A stretch of DNA of 64,000 nt from TMED88 sp964515335 (lineage in GTDB: Bacteria > Myxococcota_A > UBA9160 > UBA4427): contig CAZETS010000001.1 of NCBI GenBank assembly GCA_964515335.1, positions 1 through 64,000 on the forward strand, read 5' to 3'. Made by a program: the position numbers and the translations under genes. Below the pieces are notes generated by a model. That model saw only the letters and a program-made list of their open reading frames with translations, was not told where the DNA came from and ran no database searches. The number at the start of each line of letters is the position of its first letter. Position 1 is the stretch's first letter. Of the stretch, positions 25,697-34,132 are shown in pieces.

Positions 25697-26092
25697 GGGA
25701 GCGTCATTCCATTTTGACTATCGACGTTCATGCCATCGGCCAGATGGCCACGACAGTGAAGCCGCGCCGGCGGTCGGCAGGACCGGACTTCGTCTGGTGC
25801 GGGTCTCTTTGACCACATCCCTTCCCCCCGCCCGGCCCCGTCGAAGCCCCGCCGGCACCCCCGGGGACAAAAGCAGAGAGCCTAGTGCAGTCCGTACCGC
25901 TCCCGAGCGGCTTCGTCGCGAGGGAGAAACTCCAAGCAGGGCTCCGAGCGTGGCGCGCCGTTTCGCCGACCCGGCATCCGGCGAGCGCCAAGAGTATCCC
26001 AGCCCGGCTCGAGCGTGGTGGGCGTGGGACGCGCGAGCGGGGCCGAGCGGGGGCGGCCACGGCGGCCAGGCCCTCCGACCCGAGCCGGACGA
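25697..26092. other. intergenic stretch with possible displaced gene tail
   Basis: No intact gene is seen. On the minus strand, roughly 25882-26010 reads as a normal-looking protein end (LEPGWDTLGARRMPGRRNG, then CLEFLPRDEAARERYGL) closing with TAG at 25882-25884. This could be the true C-terminus of the adjacent membrane protein, lost from frame by indels. From 25697 to 25880 I see only low-complexity GC-rich sequence and the region that should contain the O-antigen ligase promoter. Confidence 0.4.
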
Positions 26093-28027
26093 TCAGCCCG
26101 GTCGCGTGCTCGGCGCCCGACTCGACGCCGGGGGGGTGGCGGGCGCGGAGACGATCGGCGCCGACGCGCGGCGGTGGACTCGCGCGGGACGCGCGACCTG
26201 GGCCGAGCGGCTGCTGGCTCGAGCCGGCGCGTTGACGGCGTGGTGCCGCGGCTCGAAGCGGACGAAGGAGACGCCCGTCGACGGACTCCGGAACGCCACC
26301 TCGAAGTTCCACTCGTCGACGTCCTGCCCCTCGAGGTGCCTGTTGCCGCGCAAAGACTCCCGGAGCAGCGCCGGGCTCGTGTAGGCCTCGCGCGGCATCG
26401 CGTAGTTGACGGACACCAGTACGCGATGCCCGCGCGCCCAGGCGACGTCGAGCAGCCGGCCGCTCTCCTGGGCGGCCTGGGCCTCTCGATCCAGCACGAG
26501 ACCAAGGCCGTTCAGCGTCGGCGTCTTCTCGAGCGAGTACGCCACGATGCCATCGTCGAATGCGAGCACACCGCACCCCGGGCAGGTCTTCTCCAGAAGA
26601 TGACGCGTGCTCTCGCGCTCGAGCCAGAACTCGAAATTGCGGGACTGGTGGCGTCCGCTCTGCTTGAGATCGACGAAGGCGTTGGCGGAGACCAGTACGA
26701 CCAGCAACGCGGACGCCAGGGGTACCGCCTCCACGCACCGACCGATCGCGGGCCAGCGGGCGCGCAGCAAGCCGAGCAGTGTGCCTTCGCCGGCGGTGAC
26801 GGCTGCGCGACCGATCGAGGCGCGTTGGTCAAGGAGGGCCGCCAGCCAGCCGACCGCGATCAGATTGAAGGTCATGATCGATAGCGGGTAGTACCACTGT
26901 CCCTGATTCCAGAGCCCGACCATCGAGAAGTTGTAGGCAGCCTTGACGAGCACGTAGGCCGCCAGCAGGCCGATCAGGCCGTTCGTGCGCGTCTCTTTGG
27001 CGCCTTTCGCCCGCAGGGTCATGCGGCGGCCCCCCAGCCAGGCGACCGCGGCGCCGGCGGGCACGAGCATCTGCAGCACGCGCCAGGCCTCGCTCTCCCA
27101 CACCGCGACGTTACGGGCGAGCGGATCGGCGAAGGGGAGCGCCGTCGTCCAGACGGCGTACAAGTTCCGCACCAGCCCCCACAGCGGCTGCGCCTTCGCG
27201 GCGCCGCTCGTCGGCAGCAGGCTCTCCGCGTAGAGGAGGTTGTAGCCGAGATAGCAACCGATCCCGATCGCCGGCACGGCCGTCACGGCCGTCACGGCCA
27301 CGGTCCGCCGGATCGCGTCGGCGCGGGACACCCCGCCGAGCGCCGCCCAGAGCGCGAAGGGAATCAGGATGAATACGTCGTCGAGGCGGCTGAGCACCAG
27401 GGCGGCGAGCACGACCGAGAGCGCCACCAGCGGCCGCAGAGACGGCGATTCTTCGAGCCAACCGCGAACGAAGATCCCCAGCAGGAGCATGCCGAAGAAG
27501 AAGATCGACAGCGGTGACTCCATGCCGTTCGCGAACGACCACTGCGAGAAGTGGTGGGCGTTCAGGGTCGGCACGAGCAGGTAGTAGACACCCGGAACGG
27601 CACCGAGGATCGCCAGCCATGGCCGGCGCGTCAGCCGCAGCAGCGCCAGCGCAAAGAGCGCGGTTCCGAGCGCGACGAACACCGTGCTCGAGACCGCCGC
27701 AAACGCCACCTGACCGGCGGCGTCCAGGTCCAGCAGCGAGAAGCCGCGCTCCAGATAGAACTGCCAGAGGGGGTGGAAGCCGTTGGTGGGATGCGTGCCG
27801 TCGAAGGTGAAGAAGCCCTGCTCGGCGGACCGATCGGCGACGCTGAGGTAGTAGAAAGTGTCCGCCGCGAAGTATCGGAACGCGCCCTGCATCCCCTCCC
27901 GGTGGAGGGACATCGCCGGCGGGTACGCGGTGGCGGCCAGCACCGTCGCCACGACGAGCCACGGCGCCAGGCGTCCCGGCCTGGCCGGCCCGCTCGCGCT
28001 CTCCGCCTCGACCCGCGTCCTCGCCAT
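26093..28027 (-). CDS. polytopic membrane protein, GT-C glycosyltransferase-like
   Basis: About 644 residues with a short cytoplasmic N-terminus and at least ten transmembrane segments. The first extracytoplasmic loop has ADTFYYLSVADRSAEQ and THPTNGFHPLWQFYLE, a pattern of acidic and aromatic residues recalling GT-C transferases that use lipid-linked donors. The C-terminal 150 residues are soluble and contain CPGCGVLAFDDGIVAYS. It would transfer a sugar in the periplasm; this is inference. The final 40 residues in this frame are Arg/Ala/Pro-rich and follow a C7 run (plus-strand 26130-26136), and neighbouring frames carry more protein-like sequence, so the 3' end may be frameshifted. Start at 28027 (MARTRVEAE) or 28051. 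Confidence 0.7.
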   Translation of the reverse strand: MARTRVEAESASGPARPGRLAPWLVVATVLAATAYPPAMSLHREGMQGAFRYFAADTFYYLSVADRSAEQGFFTFDGTHPTNGFHPLWQFYLERGFSLLDLDAAGQVAFAAVSSTVFVALGTALFALALLRLTRRPWLAILGAVPGVYYLLVPTLNAHHFSQWSFANGMESPLSIFFFGMLLLGIFVRGWLEESPSLRPLVALSVVLAALVLSRLDDVFILIPFALWAALGGVSRADAIRRTVAVTAVTAVPAIGIGCYLGYNLLYAESLLPTSGAAKAQPLWGLVRNLYAVWTTALPFADPLARNVAVWESEAWRVLQMLVPAGAAVAWLGGRRMTLRAKGAKETRTNGLIGLLAAYVLVKAAYNFSMVGLWNQGQWYYPLSIMTFNLIAVGWLAALLDQRASIGRAAVTAGEGTLLGLLRARWPAIGRCVEAVPLASALLVVLVSANAFVDLKQSGRHQSRNFEFWLERESTRHLLEKTCPGCGVLAFDDGIVAYSLEKTPTLNGLGLVLDREAQAAQESGRLLDVAWARGHRVLVSVNYAMPREAYTSPALLRESLRGNRHLEGQDVDEWNFEVAFRSPSTGVSFVRFEPRHHAVNAPARASSRSAQVARPARVHRRASAPIVSAPATPPASSRAPSTRPG

Positions 28028-28219
28028 CGACTGCCTCCGCCGGCAACGCACGCCCCTCGCCCATGGATGTGGGATGCAGGCGGCCCCGGGTGACGCAGGA
28101 ATTTCCGGCCGGGGCCGAGGGCCCTCCTGGCGGCGGCCTGGACCGGACCGGACCCACCGCGGGCCGGCGCCCCTCTCGACCCACCGCCTGCGACTACCCC
28201 TGGGGGCAGTCGGTGCTGA

Positions 28220-29395
28220 TCAGTCGCCCGAGCGTCCGAGGATCCGCCGGAAGATCGCCGCGTAGGCGTCGGTGGCGACCGCCGGCGCGAAGTCGAGCGC
28301 GCGGCGGCGCGCCCCGGCAGCCAGGGCGGCGCGCCGTCCGCCGTCCCCCAGGAGCCCGCGCAGGTGCGAGACCAGCGCCTCGAGGTCGTCGACGGGGAAC
28401 AGCAGGCCCGCCCCGGCCTCGGCAGAGAGGATCTCCGCGGGACCGGTCGGGCAATCCGCGGCGATCGCGGGCAAGCCGACCGCGATGGCCTCCAGGAGCG
28501 CGTTGGGCAACCCCTCGAAGCGCGAGGGCAGCACGTAGACGTCGCCGTCCTCGATCGCGGCCAGCGGATCCGCCGAGAACCCGGGCAGCTCGACGGCGTC
28601 GGTCAGGCCCAGCGCCCCCACCAGCGCCTCGAGGGCGCCTCGCTCGGCGCCCTCGCCGACGATGCGCAGCCGCGCCTGCGGCCACTCGTCGCGCACACGG
28701 GCGAAGGCCTGCAGCAGGACGTCGAATCCCTTCTGGGGGTCGAGCCGGCCGTGGGCGACCACCAGCGGCCCCAGGTCCGACTGCCATCGCGTGCGGTCCC
28801 GCTCGGCGAAGCGCGACTGCAAGCCTTCGGCGTCGAGCGGGTTGTAGATCGTCTCGACCGGTGGCGACGCACCCCCCACGAACGTGCGGACCAGCTCGGC
28901 GTTTGCCCGCGCGTTGCACACCACGCAGTCGGCCTGACGGTACGCGGCTCGAGCCGCCGTGCGGAACACGGCCGCGCGCATGCGATCGGCGGGGCCACCG
29001 CCGGGCCGCGCGACCGTCATTTCGGTGATCGCCGCGCGATCGTTCAGCACGACGGGAAGGCGCCGGTCGGCCGCGAGCAAGCGGTTCGCCACAGAGGCGA
29101 CGACGTTGCTGTTGATCTGGAAGCCGAAGAGGATCGCCGGCCGCGGCGCGCGCTCGATCAATCCGCGCATGCGGCCCAGCATCCCGGGACCGACGCCGGC
29201 GCCCGCCGGCCGCAACACCGTCGCCCGATCGCGCACCTCGGGATCGTCCGGAGGCAGATGGGCGGCCAGCTCGACCCGCATGCCCAGGCGGCTCTCGAAG
29301 CCGGCCACGATGGTCCGAAAGGCCCGCTCCGCGCCGCCCGTTCGATCGAGCGAGCCCGTCAGTGCGACCACCGTGACGTCGGAGAGATCGGTCAC
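28220..29395 (-). CDS. GT4-family glycosyltransferase
   Basis: A 391-residue GT-B glycosyltransferase. The N-terminal domain opens VTVVALTGSLDRTGGAERAF, and the donor domain has VAHGRLDPQKGFDVLLQAF and the EX7E motif FEGLPNALLEAIAVGLPAI. It directly abuts the stop of the upstream amidotransferase gene with no spacer, so the two are co-transcribed. Donor specificity unknown. Confidence 0.88.
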   Translation of the reverse strand: MTDLSDVTVVALTGSLDRTGGAERAFRTIVAGFESRLGMRVELAAHLPPDDPEVRDRATVLRPAGAGVGPGMLGRMRGLIERAPRPAILFGFQINSNVVASVANRLLAADRRLPVVLNDRAAITEMTVARPGGGPADRMRAAVFRTAARAAYRQADCVVCNARANAELVRTFVGGASPPVETIYNPLDAEGLQSRFAERDRTRWQSDLGPLVVAHGRLDPQKGFDVLLQAFARVRDEWPQARLRIVGEGAERGALEALVGALGLTDAVELPGFSADPLAAIEDGDVYVLPSRFEGLPNALLEAIAVGLPAIAADCPTGPAEILSAEAGAGLLFPVDDLEALVSHLRGLLGDGGRRAALAAGARRRALDFAPAVATDAYAAIFRRILGRSGD

Positions 29396-31258
29396 CTATG
29401 CGGCTTCGTTCAGGAAGGCGCCGAGCACGAGCAGCGCCCAATAACGGGTCCAGTGGATGCGGCCGGCACGGTAGTCGGCCTCCACACGACGCACCTCGCC
29501 TTGGTCGAGGACCGGATGCTCGGGGAGCGAGAGCGGCACCGAGTGCTCGCCCAGCCACTCGTCGATGGGAAAACCGAAGCCCTGCTTCCTGCGATCCCAG
29601 ACGACCGGCGGCACCTGGGGCCGGGCCGATTCGCGGAGCCGCTGCTTGGCGGGCCGGGCGTGCCGGTGCTCGGGGGGAATGCGAAACAGTTCGGCGATCA
29701 GCTCTCGATCGACGAGCGGAGTCCGCACCTCGAGCGAGTGGCGCATGCTCATCGCATCGGTATCGCGGAGCAGCTGGCACTGCAGATACTGCTCGAGCTC
29801 GAAGACCGAGACGCGCTCGGCCTCGGGCACATCGGCGGCGCCGAGCCGTTCCTGCATGTGAGCCTCCGGCAGGCAGGCCCCCACGGCCTCGCGCACATCG
29901 GGGGCGAGCAGCGACTCGACGTGCTCGACGTTGAAGAGGCCGCGCAGCGCGAAGTACGCGCCGGGCCAGCTCGCTCCGTGGCGCAGCGCCATCGCGGCCT
30001 TGCGCACCGTGTGCCGCGGGGCGATCGACGGCAGCAGACGGGAGAGGGGCGCGCGAAGGGCCGCCATGCCCGGCACCCAACCGAGCCTCGATTGTATGCG
30101 GTGGATGGGCGCCATGCCGTCGAACGTCGAGTAGCCGGCGAACAGTTCGTCGCCCCCGACCCCGCTGATCGCGACCTTCAGCCCGGCTCGCACCGCCGCC
30201 TCGGAGACGAAGTAGACGTTCACGCCGTCGACCGACGGCTGATCGAGAGAGCGGACAGCACCGGCGAGCCGGTCGCGAATCTCGTCGATGCGGATGTCGA
30301 TGCGGTGATGCCGGGTGCCGTACAGGGCGGCGGCCTGCTCGGCGATCGGCGCTTCGTCGAGGGCCTCGGAGCGAAACGAGAGATTCACCGAGGTGACCGG
30401 CTGACCCGAGACCTCGGTCATCAGTCCGGCCAGGGCCACCGAGTCGACCCCGCCCGACAGGAACGTACCCACCTCGACGTCCGCGATGCGATGCCGCTTC
30501 ACCGAGGCGAGCAGCACATCGCGCGCATGGCGCGAGGCTTCCGTGGCATCCATGGGCTCGGGCCGACCGACGTCGTCCTCGAGGCGGTAGTAACGATGCG
30601 GCCCGTCGAGCCGCCCGGCGCGCACCTGCGCCCACGAACCGGCGGGCAGCGCCCGCGCGCGCCGATGGAGGGTGCGCGGCGCTCCGATCGAGCCCCACAG
30701 CAGGAACTCGGCGACGGCCTCGGGGTCCGGAGCGCCGAGGTCGGCGACGGCGCGCAGCGCACCGACCTCCGAGGCGAACAGGAGGCAACCGCCCTCCTCG
30801 GCGTAGTAGAGCGGCTTGATGCCCAGAGGGTCGCGCGCGAGCAACACCTCACCACGGCGCTCGTCGTGCAGCGCGAAGGCGAACATGCCGACCAGGCGAT
30901 CGAGCAGGTCGCGTCCCCAGGCCCGGTAGCCGACCAGGATCACCTCGGTGTCGGAGTGACTGCGAAAGCTGTGGCCCTGCGCCTCGAGTTCGGCGCGCAG
31001 CGAGAGGTAGTTGTAGATCTCGCCGTTGTAGACGACGTGCAGTACGTCGTCCGAGTCGTGCATCGGCTGGTGGCCGGAAGGCGACAGGTCGATGATGCTG
31101 AGCCGGCGGTGCCCCAGCGCGACCCGCCGATCGCTCGACTGCCAGAGGCCGGCGTCGTCGGGACCGCGGTGGCGCTGCGCGTCGCACATGCGCTCGACGC
31201 GGGCGAGATCGCTGGGGCGCCCCTCGGCGAGCGACACCATGCCCGCGATCCCACACAT
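29396..31258 (-). CDS. class-II amidotransferase, asparagine synthase-like (first copy)
   Basis: A 620-residue glutamine-dependent amidotransferase of the AsnB family, of the kind found in XrtA/PEP-CTERM loci. The start at 31258 gives MCGIAG, where Cys2 is the glutaminase nucleophile after Met removal. The N-terminal glutaminase domain has HRGPDDAG and YNGEIYNY. The synthetase domain has the ATP pyrophosphatase loop LSGGVDSVALAGL and GVGGDELFAGYS. It could make asparagine, but duplicate copies in an EPS locus suggest amidation of a uronic acid or another sugar carboxylate. It abuts the GT4 gene downstream. Confidence 0.9.
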   Translation of the reverse strand: MCGIAGMVSLAEGRPSDLARVERMCDAQRHRGPDDAGLWQSSDRRVALGHRRLSIIDLSPSGHQPMHDSDDVLHVVYNGEIYNYLSLRAELEAQGHSFRSHSDTEVILVGYRAWGRDLLDRLVGMFAFALHDERRGEVLLARDPLGIKPLYYAEEGGCLLFASEVGALRAVADLGAPDPEAVAEFLLWGSIGAPRTLHRRARALPAGSWAQVRAGRLDGPHRYYRLEDDVGRPEPMDATEASRHARDVLLASVKRHRIADVEVGTFLSGGVDSVALAGLMTEVSGQPVTSVNLSFRSEALDEAPIAEQAAALYGTRHHRIDIRIDEIRDRLAGAVRSLDQPSVDGVNVYFVSEAAVRAGLKVAISGVGGDELFAGYSTFDGMAPIHRIQSRLGWVPGMAALRAPLSRLLPSIAPRHTVRKAAMALRHGASWPGAYFALRGLFNVEHVESLLAPDVREAVGACLPEAHMQERLGAADVPEAERVSVFELEQYLQCQLLRDTDAMSMRHSLEVRTPLVDRELIAELFRIPPEHRHARPAKQRLRESARPQVPPVVWDRRKQGFGFPIDEWLGEHSVPLSLPEHPVLDQGEVRRVEADYRAGRIHWTRYWALLVLGAFLNEAA

Positions 31259-31328
31259 GGCGCGCAGTCTACCGGCGCGCCCCGGCAAGTCAATCGAGCG
31301 GGGCGAGTGCGAACGCCCCGGGCGCCGT

Positions 31329-33248
31329 TCAGCTCAGGTCGCTCAACGAAGCGCCGCGCCCGAGCGAACCTTCGACCACCACCCGGGCCCAGAGCTCGAG
31401 CCAGAGCACGAGCCACAGACGCGTGGCGTGGTTGCGGGAGCCATCGGTGTGCTCGGCGATCGCGCGCAAGACGGGCTCGGGCCGAATCCACCCGAGCGCC
31501 GCACTGCGGCTCTCCCGCATCGACCGCTCGAGCACACGCGCCAGGCCGCGGCGCCACCACACCTGCATGGGCGGAGCGAATCCGAGCTTCGGCCGGTACA
31601 CGACCTCCGGCGGCACGTGCCGAGCCGCCAGCCGCTTGAGCAACCACTTCCGCTCGCGACCGCGCAACTTGACGTCGTCGGGCAACTTCCACGCCAGCTC
31701 GACGAACGCGTGATCGAGGAACGGCGAGCGCACCTCGAGCGAGGCCGCCATGCTGGCCACGTCCACCTTCACCAGGTAGTCGTCGGGCAGCAGCACCTGG
31801 AAGTCGTCGAAGAGGATCTGCTGGAGCACCGAGGCGTGCCGACCGGGATGGGGCTTGCCGGTGCGGCAGGCGGCGGGGACGTGCGCGGGGTCGGCGCCGT
31901 CGAAGAAGTCGCCGAGCAGCGCGGAGCGGTGATCGAGCCAGCTCTCGCTGTTCGTGTAGCCCGCCCCCGGACGGGCCAACGACAGCGTGTTCAGGGCGGC
32001 GAGTCGTCCCGCCAGCCCGCCGCCGCCGAGACGCGACAACGCCCCCACCACGATCGGCACGCCGTGCCGCCGCAGGGGCTCGGGCAGCGCCCGGCGGAAC
32101 AGGTGGGCGATGTGCCCCGCCTCGGCACGCCAGTAGCCGGCGAACGACTCGTCACCGCCGTCACCCGAGAGCGAGACCTTCACCGTCTCCCGCGCGAGCT
32201 GCGAGACGAGGAACGTCGGAACCGACGACGAATCGCCGAAGGGCTGACCGTACTGCCAGACCAGTTCCGGCAGCAGGTCGTCGACGACGTCCGGCGAGAG
32301 GACCAGCTCGTGATGGGTGGAGCCGATGCGCTCGGCCACCGCGCGCGCGTGAGGCAGCTCGCTGCTCGGGTCCCCCTCGAAGCCGATCGAGAACGTGTCG
32401 ATGCAGGGGTGATGGCGCGCGGCCAGCGCCATCACGAGCGACGAGTCGACGCCGCCGCTCAGGAAGCCGCCGACGGGCACGTCGGCCACCAACCGCCTGC
32501 GCACACTCTGCTCGATCGACGCCTCGACCTCGTCGATCGCCTCCTCGGGGTCGACGCGGCGCGGTGGCGCATCGGGGAGCTGCCAGTACGACTCGATCCG
32601 CAGCGGCGACTCGCCTTCGATGACGCCGAGGTGGCCCGGCGGCAGGCTCTCGACCCCGCGCCAGATGGTGTGCGGGTGCGGGATGAAGCCGTGACAGAGG
32701 AAGCACTCGAGCGCGTTCGGATCGACGCCGAGCCGGCAGTCCTCGTGGGCGCGGATCGCGTTCAGGGTCGACGCGAACACCACCCCGTCGGCCCGCTCGA
32801 GCCAGTAGAGGGGCTTCTGCCCGAGCCGATCACGCATCAACACGAGCCGGCGGCGGGGCACGTCCCAGATCGCGATCGCGAACATGCCGTGCAAGCGCTC
32901 GGCGAGACCGGTGCCCCACTGCGCGTAGCCGTGAACGACCACCTCGCTGTCGCCGCTGGTGCGAAAGCGGTGCCCGTGCGCCTGGAGCTCTTCGCGAAGC
33001 TCGGCGAAGTTGTAGATCTCGCCGTTGTGGACGACCTGGATGCTGCCGTCGTGGTTGGTGATCGGGCAGCGGGCCGCGGCAGACAGGTCGAGGATGCTCA
33101 GGCGGCGGTGGACCAGGCCGATACCCGGCCCTTCGAACACCCCCTCGTCGTCCGGCCCCCGCTCCCGCATGGCCCGGGACATGCGCCCGAGCGCCTCGGA
33201 ATCGACGCGCCCCTGCTCGCGCAGCCACACGCCGCCGATCCCACACAT
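31329..33248 (-). CDS. class-II amidotransferase, asparagine synthase-like (second copy)
   Basis: A 639-residue paralogue of the previous gene. It starts MCGIGGVW (Cys2 nucleophile) and has RERGPDDEG, VHNGEIYNF, the ATP loop LSGGVDSSLVMAL and GDGGDESFAGYW. All catalytic motifs look intact, but the protein is diverged from the first and third copies, so it is not a recent duplication. It lies 70 bp upstream of the first copy in the same direction and diverges from the sulfotransferase gene. Confidence 0.9.
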   Translation of the reverse strand: MCGIGGVWLREQGRVDSEALGRMSRAMRERGPDDEGVFEGPGIGLVHRRLSILDLSAAARCPITNHDGSIQVVHNGEIYNFAELREELQAHGHRFRTSGDSEVVVHGYAQWGTGLAERLHGMFAIAIWDVPRRRLVLMRDRLGQKPLYWLERADGVVFASTLNAIRAHEDCRLGVDPNALECFLCHGFIPHPHTIWRGVESLPPGHLGVIEGESPLRIESYWQLPDAPPRRVDPEEAIDEVEASIEQSVRRRLVADVPVGGFLSGGVDSSLVMALAARHHPCIDTFSIGFEGDPSSELPHARAVAERIGSTHHELVLSPDVVDDLLPELVWQYGQPFGDSSSVPTFLVSQLARETVKVSLSGDGGDESFAGYWRAEAGHIAHLFRRALPEPLRRHGVPIVVGALSRLGGGGLAGRLAALNTLSLARPGAGYTNSESWLDHRSALLGDFFDGADPAHVPAACRTGKPHPGRHASVLQQILFDDFQVLLPDDYLVKVDVASMAASLEVRSPFLDHAFVELAWKLPDDVKLRGRERKWLLKRLAARHVPPEVVYRPKLGFAPPMQVWWRRGLARVLERSMRESRSAALGWIRPEPVLRAIAEHTDGSRNHATRLWLVLWLELWARVVVEGSLGRGASLSDLS

Positions 33249-33317
33249 GCCCCGCACACCCCCGCACCGCACGCCGGCGCCATTGGCGTGGCAGTCTACC
33301 GCGCTCGCCGACGTTCA

Positions 33318-33334
33318 GGCTAAGCTCCGGCGCC
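33318..33334 (+). promoter_or_regulatory. GCTAAGCTCC element, candidate -10 region
   Basis: GGCTAAGCTCCGGCGCC lies 34 nt upstream of the sulfotransferase GTG. A near copy (TGCTAAGCTCCCGCGCC) lies upstream of the cupin gene at 57196-57212. TAAGCT could serve as a -10 hexamer; no good -35 was found in either case. Confidence 0.25.
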
Positions 33335-33367
33335 TCGATGTCCGGCGCCCCGCCGGAGGAGCCCGCC

Positions 33368-34117
33368 GTGATCTACGTGGTGCTCGGCATGCACAAGTCC
33401 GGGACGACGCTCGTCTCCCAAACGCTCCACAAGTCGGGGGTCTCGATGGGGCCCGAGTTCGACGAGCGGATCAGCTACGACGAGGGCAATCAGTGGGAGC
33501 GCCGATCGTCGTGGCTGATCAACCTCGACATCGTCGGCGCCGACGAGCCGGGGTACTTCAGCCTCGACTGGCACAGGCGCATGGGCGGCGCGCCCGACGA
33601 ATCCGTGGCCGCCCGCATGCGCGAGCTCTGCGCCACGGCGGCCGGCGAGGCCGATGACTGGGGATTCAAGGACCCGCTCACCTGCCTCACCTACGCGCAT
33701 TGGCGGCACATCCTGCCGGAGCACCGGGTGATCGCCGTCTACCGCGACCCGGCCGAGGTGATGCGTCACTACCGCTGCCGCGACCGGGACGTCCTGCGGG
33801 CCTGGCGGGTGCTCCGCGCCTGGAGCAGCTACAACGCGGGAATCCTGGACGCGCTGGCCCATGCCGGTCCGCGGGGCCTCTGCGTCCGCTACGACGCCCT
33901 GATGGATGGAGACGACGAGCTGAACCGCCTTCGCGCCTTTGCGGGTCGCCCTCTCGTCGACGTGCGCCGCGCGTCGAGCTACCGGGCTCGGAGCAGACAT
34001 CCCCTGTACGCCCCGGTCGGACGCGCGCTGGCGGCCGCGACCGGCGCCGACCCCTTTCGCATCCTGCGAGACCTCGAGCAGACGCGGACGGCCACGGGCC
34101 CGGCCGAGGGCCCCTGA
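33368..34117 (+). CDS. sulfotransferase-family protein
   Basis: A 249-residue PAPS-dependent sulfotransferase-like protein. The N-terminal 5'-phosphosulfate loop reads GMHKSGTTLVSQTL, and the 3'-phosphate-binding element is VIAVYRDPAEVMRHYR. I chose the GTG at 33368 because GGAGGA (33355-33360) is ideally spaced and the conserved beta-strand starts there; an ATG at 33338 is the alternative (10 more residues). It would transfer sulfate to a sugar hydroxyl of the exopolysaccharide, acting in the cytoplasm before export. No PAPS-synthesis genes are in the window. Confidence 0.85.
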   Translation: MIYVVLGMHKSGTTLVSQTLHKSGVSMGPEFDERISYDEGNQWERRSSWLINLDIVGADEPGYFSLDWHRRMGGAPDESVAARMRELCATAAGEADDWGFKDPLTCLTYAHWRHILPEHRVIAVYRDPAEVMRHYRCRDRDVLRAWRVLRAWSSYNAGILDALAHAGPRGLCVRYDALMDGDDELNRLRAFAGRPLVDVRRASSYRARSRHPLYAPVGRALAAATGADPFRILRDLEQTRTATGPAEGP

Positions 34118-34132
34118 ACCGGAGCGGGCCCG

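Noticed and set aside
28364..31639. A 1,091-codon open frame on the plus strand
   Set aside because: It lies antisense to the GT4 and first amidotransferase genes, has Arg/His/Gly-rich composition, and matches no family; long antisense frames are expected at this G+C content.
31092..33323. A 743-codon plus-strand open frame
   Set aside because: Antisense to the second amidotransferase, whose conserved motifs are certain; a shadow frame.
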